Source: Caulobacter sp. (lineage in GTDB: Bacteria > Pseudomonadota > Alphaproteobacteria > Caulobacterales > Caulobacteraceae). From it: a stretch of DNA of 64,000 bases. Position numbers and translations under genes: made by a program. The stretch covers positions 1 through 64,000 of the forward strand of contig NZ_JAGIBH010000008.1 in assembly GCF_017744445.1 (NCBI RefSeq), written 5' to 3'. Position 1 is the first letter of the stretch. Every line of letters starts with the position of its first letter. The notes below the pieces were generated by a model. The model was not told the DNA's origin. It made no database searches and saw nothing but the letters and a program-made list of their open reading frames with translations. Shown piece by piece: positions 15,565-24,403 of this stretch.

Positions 15565-17625
15565 ATGTCAATCAAGCACACCGCCGTGGCCGCCACAGCC
15601 CTCGCCGCCTCGCTCGCGCCCTTGGCGGCGCACGCCGACGCTCTGGCCGAAGCCGCCGTCGACCAAGTGGTCGTCACCGCCAGCCGCAGCGCCGAAAGTC
15701 GCCAAGACGTCGCGTCCTCGGTCGAGGTGGTCAGCGCCCGGAAGCTCGACGCGACGGTCGGCCTGGGCTTCATCGACCTGCTGAAGAAAAACGCCGGCGT
15801 CGACGTCATCCAGTATCCGAACGGCCTGGCGGGCGTGGGCCTGCGCGGCCTACGGCCCGACTTCGAGTTCTCGATCAATCCGCGCACCCTGACCCTGGTC
15901 GATGGTCGCCCGTCGGGCTCGACCAGCTTCACGACCATCGCGCCTGAAGGGATCGAGCGAGTGGAGGTGCTGAAGGGCCCCGCCTCCGCCCTCTACGGCG
16001 CCTCGGCGATCGGCGGGGTGGTCAACATCATCACCAAGCGTTCGAAGGGGCCGCTGAGCGGGATGGCCTCGGTGGGCTACGGCTCGTTCGACACCTGGCG
16101 GGCCGACGCCTCGGCCGGCGGCTCGATCACGGCGCGGACCGACTTCGACGCCTCGCTGGGCTATGTCGACCAGGGCGACAACTTCAAGACCGGCGACGGC
16201 AAGACGCGCCCCAACAGCGACTATGACCGCCTGTCGGGCCGCCTGCGCCTTGGCGCGGACGTCTCCGATATCGTCCGCCTCGACGCCTCCGTGGACGGCG
16301 CCCGCCTGCACAACAGCGCGCCGGGCCCCTACTCCTTCAATCCCCAGACGCCGAGCGACACGCAGCTGTCGCGCGTCGGCGGCGACCTGCGCCTGACCGT
16401 GAGCCCGGCCGACCACCGCATCGCCGTCGTCGGCTATGCCAGCCACGACGCCTATCAATACTTCACCATCGCGCCGGCCAGCGGGGCCAGCGCCCAGCAA
16501 CGCTACCGGTCCTCGCGGACGGAGGCCGACTACAAGGGCGCTCAACTGCAGGACACCTGGAACCTGCGGCCTGACCTGTCGCTGACCTACGGCTTCGACT
16601 GGCAGCGGGTCGAGATCGAGCGTCAGTCGTTCCTGGCCAGTGGCGCGGGCAAGGCCCCCTCCAGCCCCAACGAGATCCGCGACACCAAGGCGCTCTTCGC
16701 CGAGGCCAGGCTGAAACTGCTGGACGACCGGCTGATCCTGACCGCCGGCGGTCGCCAGGACTGGATCACCGCCAAGACTCTGGCGACGCCGCTTCTGGCC
16801 ACCTTCACGCCCGGCAAGACGGATTTCGAGGTGTTCAACCCGCGCGGCGGCGTGGTCTTCAAGCTGACCGAAGCCCTTCGCCTGCACGCCACGGCCGGTC
16901 GCGCCTTCGCGCCGCCCCAGGGCAACCAGATCGCCGGCCAGAGCGAGGAGATCGCCGGCGCCCAGCGCCGCCTGACCAACGGCAATCCCGACCTCAAGCC
17001 CGAGCGCAACACCACCTACGACGTGGGCCTGGGCTATGCGGATGCGCGCCTGGCCGCCGACGTCACCTATTTCGATTCCGAGACGCGCGGCACGATCGCC
17101 ACCGTGGTGCTGACCAACACCACGACCCTGCGCCAGAGCACCTATGTCAACGCCAACCGCTCGCGCTACCGGGGCCTGGAAGGCGCGCTGGACGCTGACG
17201 CTGGCGCCTATCTGGGCCTGCCCGCCGGCCGCGTGACCCTGTCGGCCACGGCCACGCACCTGATCAAGTCCGAGGACCTGATCGGCGGCGTCCCGACCCC
17301 GGTGCGCAACGTCGCCGACTGGAAGGCGGACGTCTCGGCCACGGTGTCGGACGGCGCCCGGCTCTCGGCGACCCTGACCGCCCGCTACAACGGTCCGCGC
17401 TGGGACGGCGACAACACCCAGGGCTTCATCTACACGGGCGGCAAGGGCGGGACCTTTCTGTACGACCGCTTCACCGTGCTGGACCTGTCGGCCCGCTGGA
17501 AGGCCACATCGCGCGACACCCTGCGCCTCGACATCTCCAATCTTTTGGACAAGGCCTACTACGAGAAGGGCGACTACCCCATGGCCGGCCGCGCGCTCTA
17601 TGTGCGCTATGCGCGGAGCCTCTGA
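15565..17625 (+). CDS. TonB-dependent outer-membrane receptor of a tetrapyrrole/metal uptake operon
   Basis: A 686-aa receptor: signal peptide (MSIKHTAVAATALAASLAPLAAHA), a TonB-box-like 'DQVVVTASRSAES' at about 33-45, a plug domain ('GVGLRGLRPDFEFSI', 'ERVEVLKGPASALYGASAIGG'), and a beta-barrel ending in 'RALYVRYARSL' with a C-terminal aromatic-strand pattern. It is BtuB/HmuR-sized, and smaller than the Caulobacter glycan receptors in this window. The next gene starts 2 bases after its stop, and the downstream ExbB-like, DUF2149 and CobN-like genes are coupled, which points to import of a metal-tetrapyrrole such as haem or a corrinoid rather than a siderophore. The substrate is inferred from context. 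Confidence 0.88.
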   Translation: MSIKHTAVAATALAASLAPLAAHADALAEAAVDQVVVTASRSAESRQDVASSVEVVSARKLDATVGLGFIDLLKKNAGVDVIQYPNGLAGVGLRGLRPDFEFSINPRTLTLVDGRPSGSTSFTTIAPEGIERVEVLKGPASALYGASAIGGVVNIITKRSKGPLSGMASVGYGSFDTWRADASAGGSITARTDFDASLGYVDQGDNFKTGDGKTRPNSDYDRLSGRLRLGADVSDIVRLDASVDGARLHNSAPGPYSFNPQTPSDTQLSRVGGDLRLTVSPADHRIAVVGYASHDAYQYFTIAPASGASAQQRYRSSRTEADYKGAQLQDTWNLRPDLSLTYGFDWQRVEIERQSFLASGAGKAPSSPNEIRDTKALFAEARLKLLDDRLILTAGGRQDWITAKTLATPLLATFTPGKTDFEVFNPRGGVVFKLTEALRLHATAGRAFAPPQGNQIAGQSEEIAGAQRRLTNGNPDLKPERNTTYDVGLGYADARLAADVTYFDSETRGTIATVVLTNTTTLRQSTYVNANRSRYRGLEGALDADAGAYLGLPAGRVTLSATATHLIKSEDLIGGVPTPVRNVADWKADVSATVSDGARLSATLTARYNGPRWDGDNTQGFIYTGGKGGTFLYDRFTVLDLSARWKATSRDTLRLDISNLLDKAYYEKGDYPMAGRALYVRYARSL

Positions 17626-17627
17626 TC

Positions 17628-18167
17628 ATGTGGGCCAAGGCGCTTCTCTCACAACTGGCCGGCGTGCTCTTCCTGCCGGTCACCTTCGCCCTGCTGGCCA
17701 TCGTCGCCTGGCTGCTCGTGCAGCTGGGTGCGACCCTGCGTGAGGCCCTCGAACGGATGATCGGCCGCCGAGCCCGGCGCGACGCGAGCCTGGCTGACCT
17801 GACGCACGCCGCCGAAGGACCAGTCGATGGCCTCGCGCTGAGATTGGAAGCCCGCGTCCTTGACGCCGAGGCGGCCGCGCAACGCCGGCTCAACGCCGTG
17901 CGCTTCGCCATCAAGGTCGGCCCGTCCCTGGGTCTGATGGGCACGCTGATCCCGATGTCGGCGGCGCTGACGGGCCTGGCCAAGGGCGACCTGCCCTCGC
18001 TGGCCGGCAACATGGTCATCGCCTTTTCCAGCACCGTGGTCGGCATCGCCGCCGGCGTCGTGGCCTATGTCCTGACCCTGGTGCGCGAGGACTGGACCCG
18101 CCGCGACCTCGACGCCCTGCGCCTGGAAGCCGACCGGCGACTGCAAGCGGCGGAGGCTCGAGGATGA
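17628..18167 (+). CDS. MotA/TolQ/ExbB-family proton channel protein
   Basis: A 179-aa inner-membrane protein. Three hydrophobic helices are visible at about residues 10-32, 97-117 and 126-150. The MotA/TolQ/ExbB core is clear: 'VGPSLGLMGTLIPMSAALTG' followed by 'NMVIAFSSTVVGIAAGVVAY', including the conserved helix-3 threonine. A cytoplasmic charged segment lies between helices 1 and 2. It starts 2 bases after the receptor stop and overlaps the DUF2149 gene by 4 bases (ATGA). It probably couples the proton gradient to its partner DUF2149 protein, as ExbB does with ExbD. Confidence 0.85.
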   Translation: MWAKALLSQLAGVLFLPVTFALLAIVAWLLVQLGATLREALERMIGRRARRDASLADLTHAAEGPVDGLALRLEARVLDAEAAAQRRLNAVRFAIKVGPSLGLMGTLIPMSAALTGLAKGDLPSLAGNMVIAFSSTVVGIAAGVVAYVLTLVREDWTRRDLDALRLEADRRLQAAEARG

Positions 18168-18511
18168 GGCGCCCGCGCTTCTCGCGTCGCCCGGCTCCGC
18201 CCGTCCACGACGAGGACCCTCTGTCGGGCGTGGCCAACCTGTTCGATGTCAGCCTGGCCTTCATCGTGGCGATGAGCGTGGCGCTATTTTCGATGTTCGG
18301 GGCGCGCAGCCTGTTCGATGAGAAGTCCGACTGGACCCTGACTCACACCGCCGCCGACGGCCGGCTGGAAATCGTCCAGAAGCAGGGCCGCCAGATCAAG
18401 GTTCAGAAGGTCACCGACAAGAAGCTCTCCGGCGACGGCGACCGGCTGGGCGTGGCCTACAAGCTGGCCGACGGCCGGGTGATCTATGTGCCCGAGGACA
18501 AGGCAAAATGA
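18164..18511 (+). CDS. DUF2149 protein, ExbD-like single-pass partner
   Basis: A 115-aa protein with the DUF2149 pattern: an N-terminal 'DEDPLSGVANLFDVSLAFIV' motif leading into one membrane helix (about residues 25-45), and a small periplasmic domain rich in Lys, Asp and Gly ending 'YKLADGRVIYVPEDK'. The acidic residues at the start of the helix recall the proton-carrying Asp of ExbD. It overlaps both neighbours by ATGA, so translation of the ExbB-like, DUF2149 and CobN-like proteins is coupled. Known gene neighbourhoods put DUF2149 with CobN-like proteins and ExbB-like channels; the molecular role is inferred. Confidence 0.82.
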   Translation: MRRPRFSRRPAPPVHDEDPLSGVANLFDVSLAFIVAMSVALFSMFGARSLFDEKSDWTLTHTAADGRLEIVQKQGRQIKVQKVTDKKLSGDGDRLGVAYKLADGRVIYVPEDKAK

Positions 18512-21500
18512 TCCGGCGGTTGCTTCTTGGCCTGCTGACCCTGCTCGTGTTCGCCGCCCCGGCAGCCGCCCAGGAACGTCCGCTTCGCGTGGCCGTCGTC
18601 TCGATCGAGCTGGCCGCCAATCCGGGCCTGGCCCAGGCCGCAGCCCGGCGGGTTGCGGGCGAGATGACCGTCGACCTCTACGGCCTGGGCAAGGGTCTGC
18701 TGCCCAGCGTCGAGGACGCCGATCTTGCCGCTTACGACCTCGTCATCGTCGAGGGCGTTGGACCGCAGCTCCTGGGCTACGCGGCCAAGTTCGACGCGGC
18801 CCGCGCCAGGACCAAGCTGGTGGTCGTCAACGGCGAGCGCTGGATCAAGGGCAATGTCGACCCCGCCACCCTGCCCGACCTGCAGGCCTACTGGACCAAC
18901 GCCACCGAAGAGAACTACGTCCGGCTGCTGGGCTATCTGAAGGTTCGGGTGCTGGGTCGACCGGGTCAGATCGCGCCGCCCATCGTCTATCCGGAGACCG
19001 CCTTCTACCATCCGCAGGCGACCGGTCCGTTCCAGACCTTGGGCGCCTATGAGACCTGGGAGCGCCAGCGACTACCGGATGGCGACAAGCGTCCGCGCAT
19101 CGCCATCCTGTTCTATCGCAGCGTGGTGCTGGCCCGGAACGCCGGCGTCGTCGACGCCCTGATCGCCGAGGTCGAACGCCAGGGCGGCCTGCCCATTCCC
19201 CTGTGGCGCAAGGACAGCGCCGCCTCGCTGCGCCTGCTGGGCGCGGGCGGGGCAGACGCGCCCGACGCCCTGATCCTGTGCGGTTCGTGGATCGACTATC
19301 AGGACCATGCGGCCGGCGCGGCGGCGGCCAAGGCCCTCGGGTCGGTCATTCTGGGGTGCAACACGGACTACGCCCGCACGCCCGCGCAATGGGCGGCTTC
19401 CCCCGCCGGCATGGCGCCGTCGGGCCAGCTGGCGATGAGCGAGCTGGAGGGGTTGATCGAGCCGATGACCGTCGGCGCGCGAGAGATCGACGCCAGCGGC
19501 GCGGCGGTGATGACGCCGATCCCCGAACAGATCGAATGGCGCGTGGCTCGGGCCATGCGCTGGGCGCGGCTCAAGCGCCTGGCCAATACCGAAAAGCGGC
19601 TGGTCATCCCCTACTACAGCGAGGCGCGCGACACGGCCGATGTCGGCTCCGATCCCGACAGCTATCTGGACGCCCAGGGCAGTCTGGTCGTCCTGCTCCG
19701 CCGCCTTAAGGCTGAAGGTTATGATGTGGGCGCTGAGCCCCTGCCCGACCGCGACCAGCTTTCGGCGCTGCTGCGCGACAGGGGTTCGAACCCAAAGACC
19801 GCCGCCGAACTGACCTCGCGGGTCAGGGACGGCTCGGTCGCGCTCGTCCCGGAAGCCGACTACCGCGCCTGGTGGGGCGCTCTGCCCAAGGCGGCCCGTG
19901 ACGCCCAGGTCGCCCAGTGGGGGCCGCCGCCGGGCGACCTGATGGTTCACACCGATAACCAGGGCCGCCGTTTCCTCGCCATTCCGGTCCTGAAATTCGG
20001 CAAGATCGCGCTCGCGCCGCATCCGATCTGGGGCATGCAGGAAGCTCGCGGCCTTGCCGCCCAGGGCGCGCTGACGCCGCATCACCAGTACGCGGCCTTC
20101 TATTTCTGGGCCCGCGAGGTCTGGAAAGCCGACGCGCTGCTGCCTCTGTTCACCCAGATCAGCCTGATGCCCGGCAAGCAGGAGGGCCCGGCCGCCACCG
20201 ACTGGATCGGCCTGCTGGTCGGCGACCTGCCACATATCCAGCCCACGCCGCTACAGGCCAACGGTGGGGTGTCGAACAAGCGCCGCGCCAACGCCTTGAC
20301 CATCGGCTTCATGCCCGAACTGGTCCGCGCCGGCCTGGCGCCGGAGCTCGCGGTGCTCAAGCGCCAGGTGGCGGCTAGCGACGAAGCGTCCGCGCGCAAG
20401 GCGGCCGGCCAACTGGGCCTGGGCGCGCCCCTGGGCCTGGATCCCGCCACCGCGCCCTGGTCGGCGCTGCGACCGGCGCTGGAGGCCTATCTGGACGAGA
20501 TCGCTCGCGCCCCGGCCCCGCAAGGCGGCCACGTCCTGGGCGTCGCCCCGTCCGACGCTGTCACCGCCCGCATCGTCCAGGCGATGGTCGATGGCCCCGA
20601 CCTTCCCACCGTCGAGGCGGTGCTGGCCGGCCGCCCTGGCGACCTTCCTCCCGATCAGCAAGCCCGCATCCTCGACTATGCCGACCGCGTGCGCGCCGCG
20701 CCGCGCGAGCTGGACGCCGTCATCGACGCCCTGGCCGGCCGCTTCGTCACGCCCGGCCCCAATGCCGACGCCCTTCGCAATCCCGACGCCCTGCCGGCCG
20801 GCCGCAATCCCTACACGCTGGACACCCGCGCCCTGCCCTCGCCCCAGGCTTGGGCGACCGGCGCGCGCTTGGCCGACGAGATGGTCGCCGCCTATCGCAG
20901 CCGACACGGCGGCGCTGCGCCTCGCAAGGCCGCCTTCGTGCTCTGGTCGGGCGAGACGGCGCTGAACGGCGGGGTGATGGAGGCGCAAATCCTGCGCCTG
21001 CTGGGCGTGCGACCGGTGTGGAACCCCAAGGGCCAGGTGGTCGATGTGGCGCTGGATGATCGCGGCGCGCTGGGTCGGGGTCGGATCGACGTGCTGGTCA
21101 CCACCTCGGGAACCTATCGCGACCACTTCGGCGACAAGATCGCCCTGCTGGCCAAGGCCGTGCGCCTGGCGGCCGCGGCGGACGAGCCCGACAACGCCGT
21201 GCGCGTCGCCGTCAGCGCGACCCGCGCAAGTCTCCTGACCCAAGGCGTGTCGCCCGCCGAGGCCGACAAACGAGCTCTGCGGCGGATCTTCTCAACCGCG
21301 CCCGGCGCCTTTTCGCCGACCACCGAGTTCGCCGCCAAGGCAGATCCGGCGTGGAGCGACACCCAGATCGCCGCCCATTACGCCCAGCGCCTGGGTCATG
21401 CCTATGACGGCGGGCAGGAGGACGGCGCCGCCGATGGCGCGGCGTTTGCCGACAACCTGAAGACCGTGGATGCGGCCGTCTTCAGCCGCAGCTCCAGCGC

Positions 21501-22221
21501 CTACGGCCTGCTCGACACCCCGATGCCCGCCGCCTATTTCGGCGGCCTGGCCATGGCCGTGCGTCAGGAGACCGGCCGACGGATCGAGACCTATGTGGCC
21601 AACCTGCAGTCGCCGCAGGCCGCTCGCATCGAAACCGCGGATCGCACCCTGAACCGCGAGCTGCGCAGCCGCTATTTTAACCCCGACTGGATCAAGGCGA
21701 TGCAGGCGGGCGGCTACAACGGCGCGCGTTATCTGTCCGAATTCACCGAGAATGTGCGGCTGTGGGAGATCACCGATCCGCGCCTGGTCAAGGATCGCGA
21801 TTGGAACGAGGTGGCTGACGTCTATGTCCGCGACCGCTACGGGCTGGGCCTCAGGGAATACTTCGCTCGCAGCAATCCCCAGGCCTACCAGAACCTGGTC
21901 CGCACGCTGGTCGAGACCGCCGAGCAAGGCCGCTGGAAGGCCGACCGCGCCACGCTGTCGGCCCTCAAGCGCGAGCTCGCCGGCGCGGCGCCAGGCCCAG
22001 CGCCTTCTGGCAGGCCAACCGCCGCAGCTGCGGCCCCGGCGGCCAAGCCCGCCTTGAACGGCCTCGAGATCGAGACCGTGGCGACCCGCGTGCTCAGCGC
22101 GACACCACCGCCGGCCGCCGCCGCGCCCTCCTGGACCTTTCTGGTCGTCCTGCTGCTGGGGCTGATCGGCCTTGGCGGCATGATCGAGCCAGGACCCGGG
22201 CGGCGGCTCCACAACGCCTAG
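18508..22221 (+). CDS. Exported, membrane-anchored CobN/magnesium-chelatase-like protein (HmuS-type)
   Basis: A 1237-aa member of the CobN/ChlH chelatase family. Unlike cytosolic cobaltochelatase it starts with a Sec signal peptide (MIRRLLLGLLTLLVFAAPAAA) and ends with one membrane helix ('WTFLVVLLLGLIGLGGMIEP', about 1208-1226) and a short basic tail. The body should therefore sit in the periplasm, held to the inner membrane. Family segments include 'RPRIAILFYRSVVLARNAGV', 'YLDAQGSLVVLLRRLKAEGY', 'TDWIGLLVGDLPHIQPTPLQ', 'FVLWSGETALNGGVMEAQIL' and 'YNGARYLSEFTENVRLWEIT'. It lacks CobS/CobT-chelatase ATPase partners nearby. By analogy with HmuS of Bacteroidota it may remove or insert a metal in an imported tetrapyrrole. 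Its stop shares CTAG with the converging mesD stop. Confidence 0.85.
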   Translation: MIRRLLLGLLTLLVFAAPAAAQERPLRVAVVSIELAANPGLAQAAARRVAGEMTVDLYGLGKGLLPSVEDADLAAYDLVIVEGVGPQLLGYAAKFDAARARTKLVVVNGERWIKGNVDPATLPDLQAYWTNATEENYVRLLGYLKVRVLGRPGQIAPPIVYPETAFYHPQATGPFQTLGAYETWERQRLPDGDKRPRIAILFYRSVVLARNAGVVDALIAEVERQGGLPIPLWRKDSAASLRLLGAGGADAPDALILCGSWIDYQDHAAGAAAAKALGSVILGCNTDYARTPAQWAASPAGMAPSGQLAMSELEGLIEPMTVGAREIDASGAAVMTPIPEQIEWRVARAMRWARLKRLANTEKRLVIPYYSEARDTADVGSDPDSYLDAQGSLVVLLRRLKAEGYDVGAEPLPDRDQLSALLRDRGSNPKTAAELTSRVRDGSVALVPEADYRAWWGALPKAARDAQVAQWGPPPGDLMVHTDNQGRRFLAIPVLKFGKIALAPHPIWGMQEARGLAAQGALTPHHQYAAFYFWAREVWKADALLPLFTQISLMPGKQEGPAATDWIGLLVGDLPHIQPTPLQANGGVSNKRRANALTIGFMPELVRAGLAPELAVLKRQVAASDEASARKAAGQLGLGAPLGLDPATAPWSALRPALEAYLDEIARAPAPQGGHVLGVAPSDAVTARIVQAMVDGPDLPTVEAVLAGRPGDLPPDQQARILDYADRVRAAPRELDAVIDALAGRFVTPGPNADALRNPDALPAGRNPYTLDTRALPSPQAWATGARLADEMVAAYRSRHGGAAPRKAAFVLWSGETALNGGVMEAQILRLLGVRPVWNPKGQVVDVALDDRGALGRGRIDVLVTTSGTYRDHFGDKIALLAKAVRLAAAADEPDNAVRVAVSATRASLLTQGVSPAEADKRALRRIFSTAPGAFSPTTEFAAKADPAWSDTQIAAHYAQRLGHAYDGGQEDGAADGAAFADNLKTVDAAVFSRSSSAYGLLDTPMPAAYFGGLAMAVRQETGRRIETYVANLQSPQAARIETADRTLNRELRSRYFNPDWIKAMQAGGYNGARYLSEFTENVRLWEITDPRLVKDRDWNEVADVYVRDRYGLGLREYFARSNPQAYQNLVRTLVETAEQGRWKADRATLSALKRELAGAAPGPAPSGRPTAAAAAPAAKPALNGLEIETVATRVLSATPPPAAAAPSWTFLVVLLLGLIGLGGMIEPGPGRRLHNA

Positions 22222-23249
22222 AAGACCCCGAGTTCCTTGCGGACGATCGCCGCGCCAGCGCACAGGGCGTTCAGCTTGCCTCTGGCTACATGACGCGCCA
22301 GGGGCGCCATGCCGCAGTTGGTCGAGGGGTAGAGCTTGTCGGCCTCCACGAACTGAAGCGCCCGCCGCAGGGTATCGGCGACCTCTTCCGGCGTTTCGAC
22401 TGCGTCGCTGGCCACGTCGATGGCCCCGACCATCACCTTCTTGCCGCGGATCAGCTCGATCAGGTCCATCGGCACGCGGGAGTGGTGGCACTCCAGCGAG
22501 ATGATATCGATCTTGGACTTCCGCAGGTTGGGGAAGGTCTGCTCGTACTGCCGCCACTCCGAGCCGAGGGTCTTCTTCCAGTCGGTATTGGCCTTGATGC
22601 CGTAGCCGTAGCAGATGTGGACGGCCGTCTCGCACTTCAGGCCTTCGGCCGCCTTCTCCAGGGTGGCGATGCCCCAGTCGTTGGCCTCGTCGAAGAAGAC
22701 ATTGAAGGCTGGCTCATCGAACTGGATGATGTCGACGCCGGCCGCCTCCAGCTCCCTGGCTTCCTCATTGAGGATCCTGGCGAATTCCCAGGCCAGCTTT
22801 TCGCGGCTCTTGTAGTGGGCGTCGTACAACGTATCGATCATCGTCATGGGCCCCGGGAGAGTCCACTTGATCGGCTGATCGGTCTGCGCGCGCAGATACT
22901 TGGCGTCCTCGACGAAGACCGACTTCGGGCGCGACACAGCGCCGACAACCGTCGGCACGCTGGCGTCGTAGCGATTGCGGATGCGGACGGTCTCACGCTT
23001 CTCGAAGTCGACACCTTCGAGGTGCTCGATGAAGGTCGTGACGAAATGCTGGCGGGTCTGCTCGCCGTCGCCGACGATCGTGATGCCGGCCTGCCGCTGA
23101 TCGTCCACGGCCAGGCGCATGGCGTCCTGCTTGCCGGCGACCAGCGCCTCGTCCCGCAGCTTCCAGGGCGACCAAAGCTTCTCGGGCTCGGCCAGCCAGG
23201 AGGGCTTTGGCAGGCTGCCAGCGGTCGACGTCGGCAACAGCGTCTTCAT
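22218..23249 (-). CDS. mesD: Folate-independent methionine synthase MesD (core MetE family)
   Basis: A 343-aa protein equal to the C-terminal catalytic half of MetE, with no N-terminal folate domain. The zinc/homocysteine site is intact: H211 and C213 ('AVHICYGYG'), E253 ('IISLECHHS') and C312 ('STNCGMAPLA'). Other marks are 'GDGEQTRQHFVTTFIEH', 'WTLPGPMTMIDTLYD' and 'QFDEPAFNVFFDEANDWG'. Short MetE proteins next to a DUF1852 gene form the MesD-MesX pair, which makes methionine from homocysteine without methyl-folate and needs oxygen. The start at 23249 has GAGGTCACC upstream and lies 28 bases after the mesX stop. It is co-transcribed behind a cobalamin riboswitch, as expected for a B12-independent route. 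Confidence 0.88.
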   Translation of the reverse strand: MKTLLPTSTAGSLPKPSWLAEPEKLWSPWKLRDEALVAGKQDAMRLAVDDQRQAGITIVGDGEQTRQHFVTTFIEHLEGVDFEKRETVRIRNRYDASVPTVVGAVSRPKSVFVEDAKYLRAQTDQPIKWTLPGPMTMIDTLYDAHYKSREKLAWEFARILNEEARELEAAGVDIIQFDEPAFNVFFDEANDWGIATLEKAAEGLKCETAVHICYGYGIKANTDWKKTLGSEWRQYEQTFPNLRKSKIDIISLECHHSRVPMDLIELIRGKKVMVGAIDVASDAVETPEEVADTLRRALQFVEADKLYPSTNCGMAPLARHVARGKLNALCAGAAIVRKELGVF

Positions 23250-23277
23250 GATAGGTGACCTCATACTCTTGGACTGA

Positions 23278-24264
23278 TCAGGCGGAGACGCTGGCGGACC
23301 ACTGCGCGAGGGCGGCGTGGTACGGCTTGATGAAGCGCTCTTCCGCGAACTTCCCCTGTTCCACCGCCAACCGGCTGCGCTCCTCCCGGTCATAGACAAT
23401 CCGGGTCAGCGAATAGTCCTGATGCTTCAGGCTCGGCCTGTAGCGTTCAGAAGCAACGGAATTGGCGTTGTAGATCTCGGGACGATAGATCTTCTGGAAG
23501 GTCTCCATCGTGCTGATGGTGCTGATCAGCTCGATATTGGTGTAGTCACCCAGCAGGTCGCCGATGTGGTAGAAGGCGAAGGGCGCGACGCTGTCCCGAG
23601 GCATGAAGTAGCGAACCTTCATGCCCATCTTGGCGAAATACTCGTCGGTCGGAGAGAACTCGTCGTTCTCATACTCGATGCCCAGGATGGGGTGTTCGTT
23701 TCCCGTCCGGTGGTAGGTCTTGTTGCTCGACACGCTCAGGCAGATGACCGGCGGCTTCTTGAAGCGATCCCTGTAGGCGCTGGACCCCAGGAAGGACTTG
23801 AACAGGTTCCCGTGCAGGTCGCCGAACCCCTCGGGTGCGCCGCTCCCCGGATGGGCCTTCAAGTGCTCCAGCAGCACCACGCTGAAATCGTAGTCGCGGA
23901 CGTAGGACGAGAAGTTGTTCCCGACGATCCCGTCGATGCGCTCGCCGGTCTTCTTGTCGACGATGGTCGTCTGAAGGATCTCGATCAGCGGAAACGCGTC
24001 GATCTTGCCTTCCGCCCCGACATTCAACTCGACCGAGATGATGGTCAGCTCGACGGCATAACGATCCCCCTCGGGGTTGTCCCAATGCGCCAGGGCGTTG
24101 AAGCGGTTATCGACCATCCGCAGGGTGTTGCGCAGGTTCTCTTCCCGGCTCTCCCCCCGCGCCAGATTGGCGAAGTTGGTCGTGATGCGCGTGTTGTCGG
24201 CGGGACGATAGTCCTCGTCGAAAGCAGTGCTTTTCAGGGTGAAACTAAATCCGCTGCTCGTCAT
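23278..24264 (-). CDS. mesX: MesX (DUF1852), putative oxygenase partner of MesD
   Basis: A 328-aa protein that I recognise as DUF1852: 'FAFYHIGDLLGDYTNIELIS', 'STMETFQKIYRPEIYNANSV' and 'NTRITTNFANLARGESREEN' are characteristic. Family members occur beside short MetE proteins, are needed for MesD function, and are thought to take part in generating the methyl donor with O2. There is no signal peptide or membrane span. The ATG at 24264 (AGGTGA upstream) is preferred to the TTG at 24270. It is the first gene after the cobalamin riboswitch and is followed by mesD. Its catalytic residues are not established. Confidence 0.86.
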   Translation of the reverse strand: MTSSGFSFTLKSTAFDEDYRPADNTRITTNFANLARGESREENLRNTLRMVDNRFNALAHWDNPEGDRYAVELTIISVELNVGAEGKIDAFPLIEILQTTIVDKKTGERIDGIVGNNFSSYVRDYDFSVVLLEHLKAHPGSGAPEGFGDLHGNLFKSFLGSSAYRDRFKKPPVICLSVSSNKTYHRTGNEHPILGIEYENDEFSPTDEYFAKMGMKVRYFMPRDSVAPFAFYHIGDLLGDYTNIELISTISTMETFQKIYRPEIYNANSVASERYRPSLKHQDYSLTRIVYDREERSRLAVEQGKFAEERFIKPYHAALAQWSASVSA

Positions 24265-24403
24265 GACCAATCACCTGCTTTGCCGGGCGATGGGTCAGAG
24301 GAAGAACGCGCAAGGGCATGGACAGGCGTGGTGGCGCTTAGGCCACGAGCCCTGCTTCAAGCGCGATCCACCGGAGGAACCCCCGTCCGAGGAACGTTAT
24401 CGC

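Noticed and set aside
18508..22221. Classical cytosolic cobaltochelatase subunit CobN
   Set aside because: The signal peptide, C-terminal membrane helix and ExbB-like/DUF2149 neighbours do not fit, and no CobS/CobT-chelatase genes are nearby.
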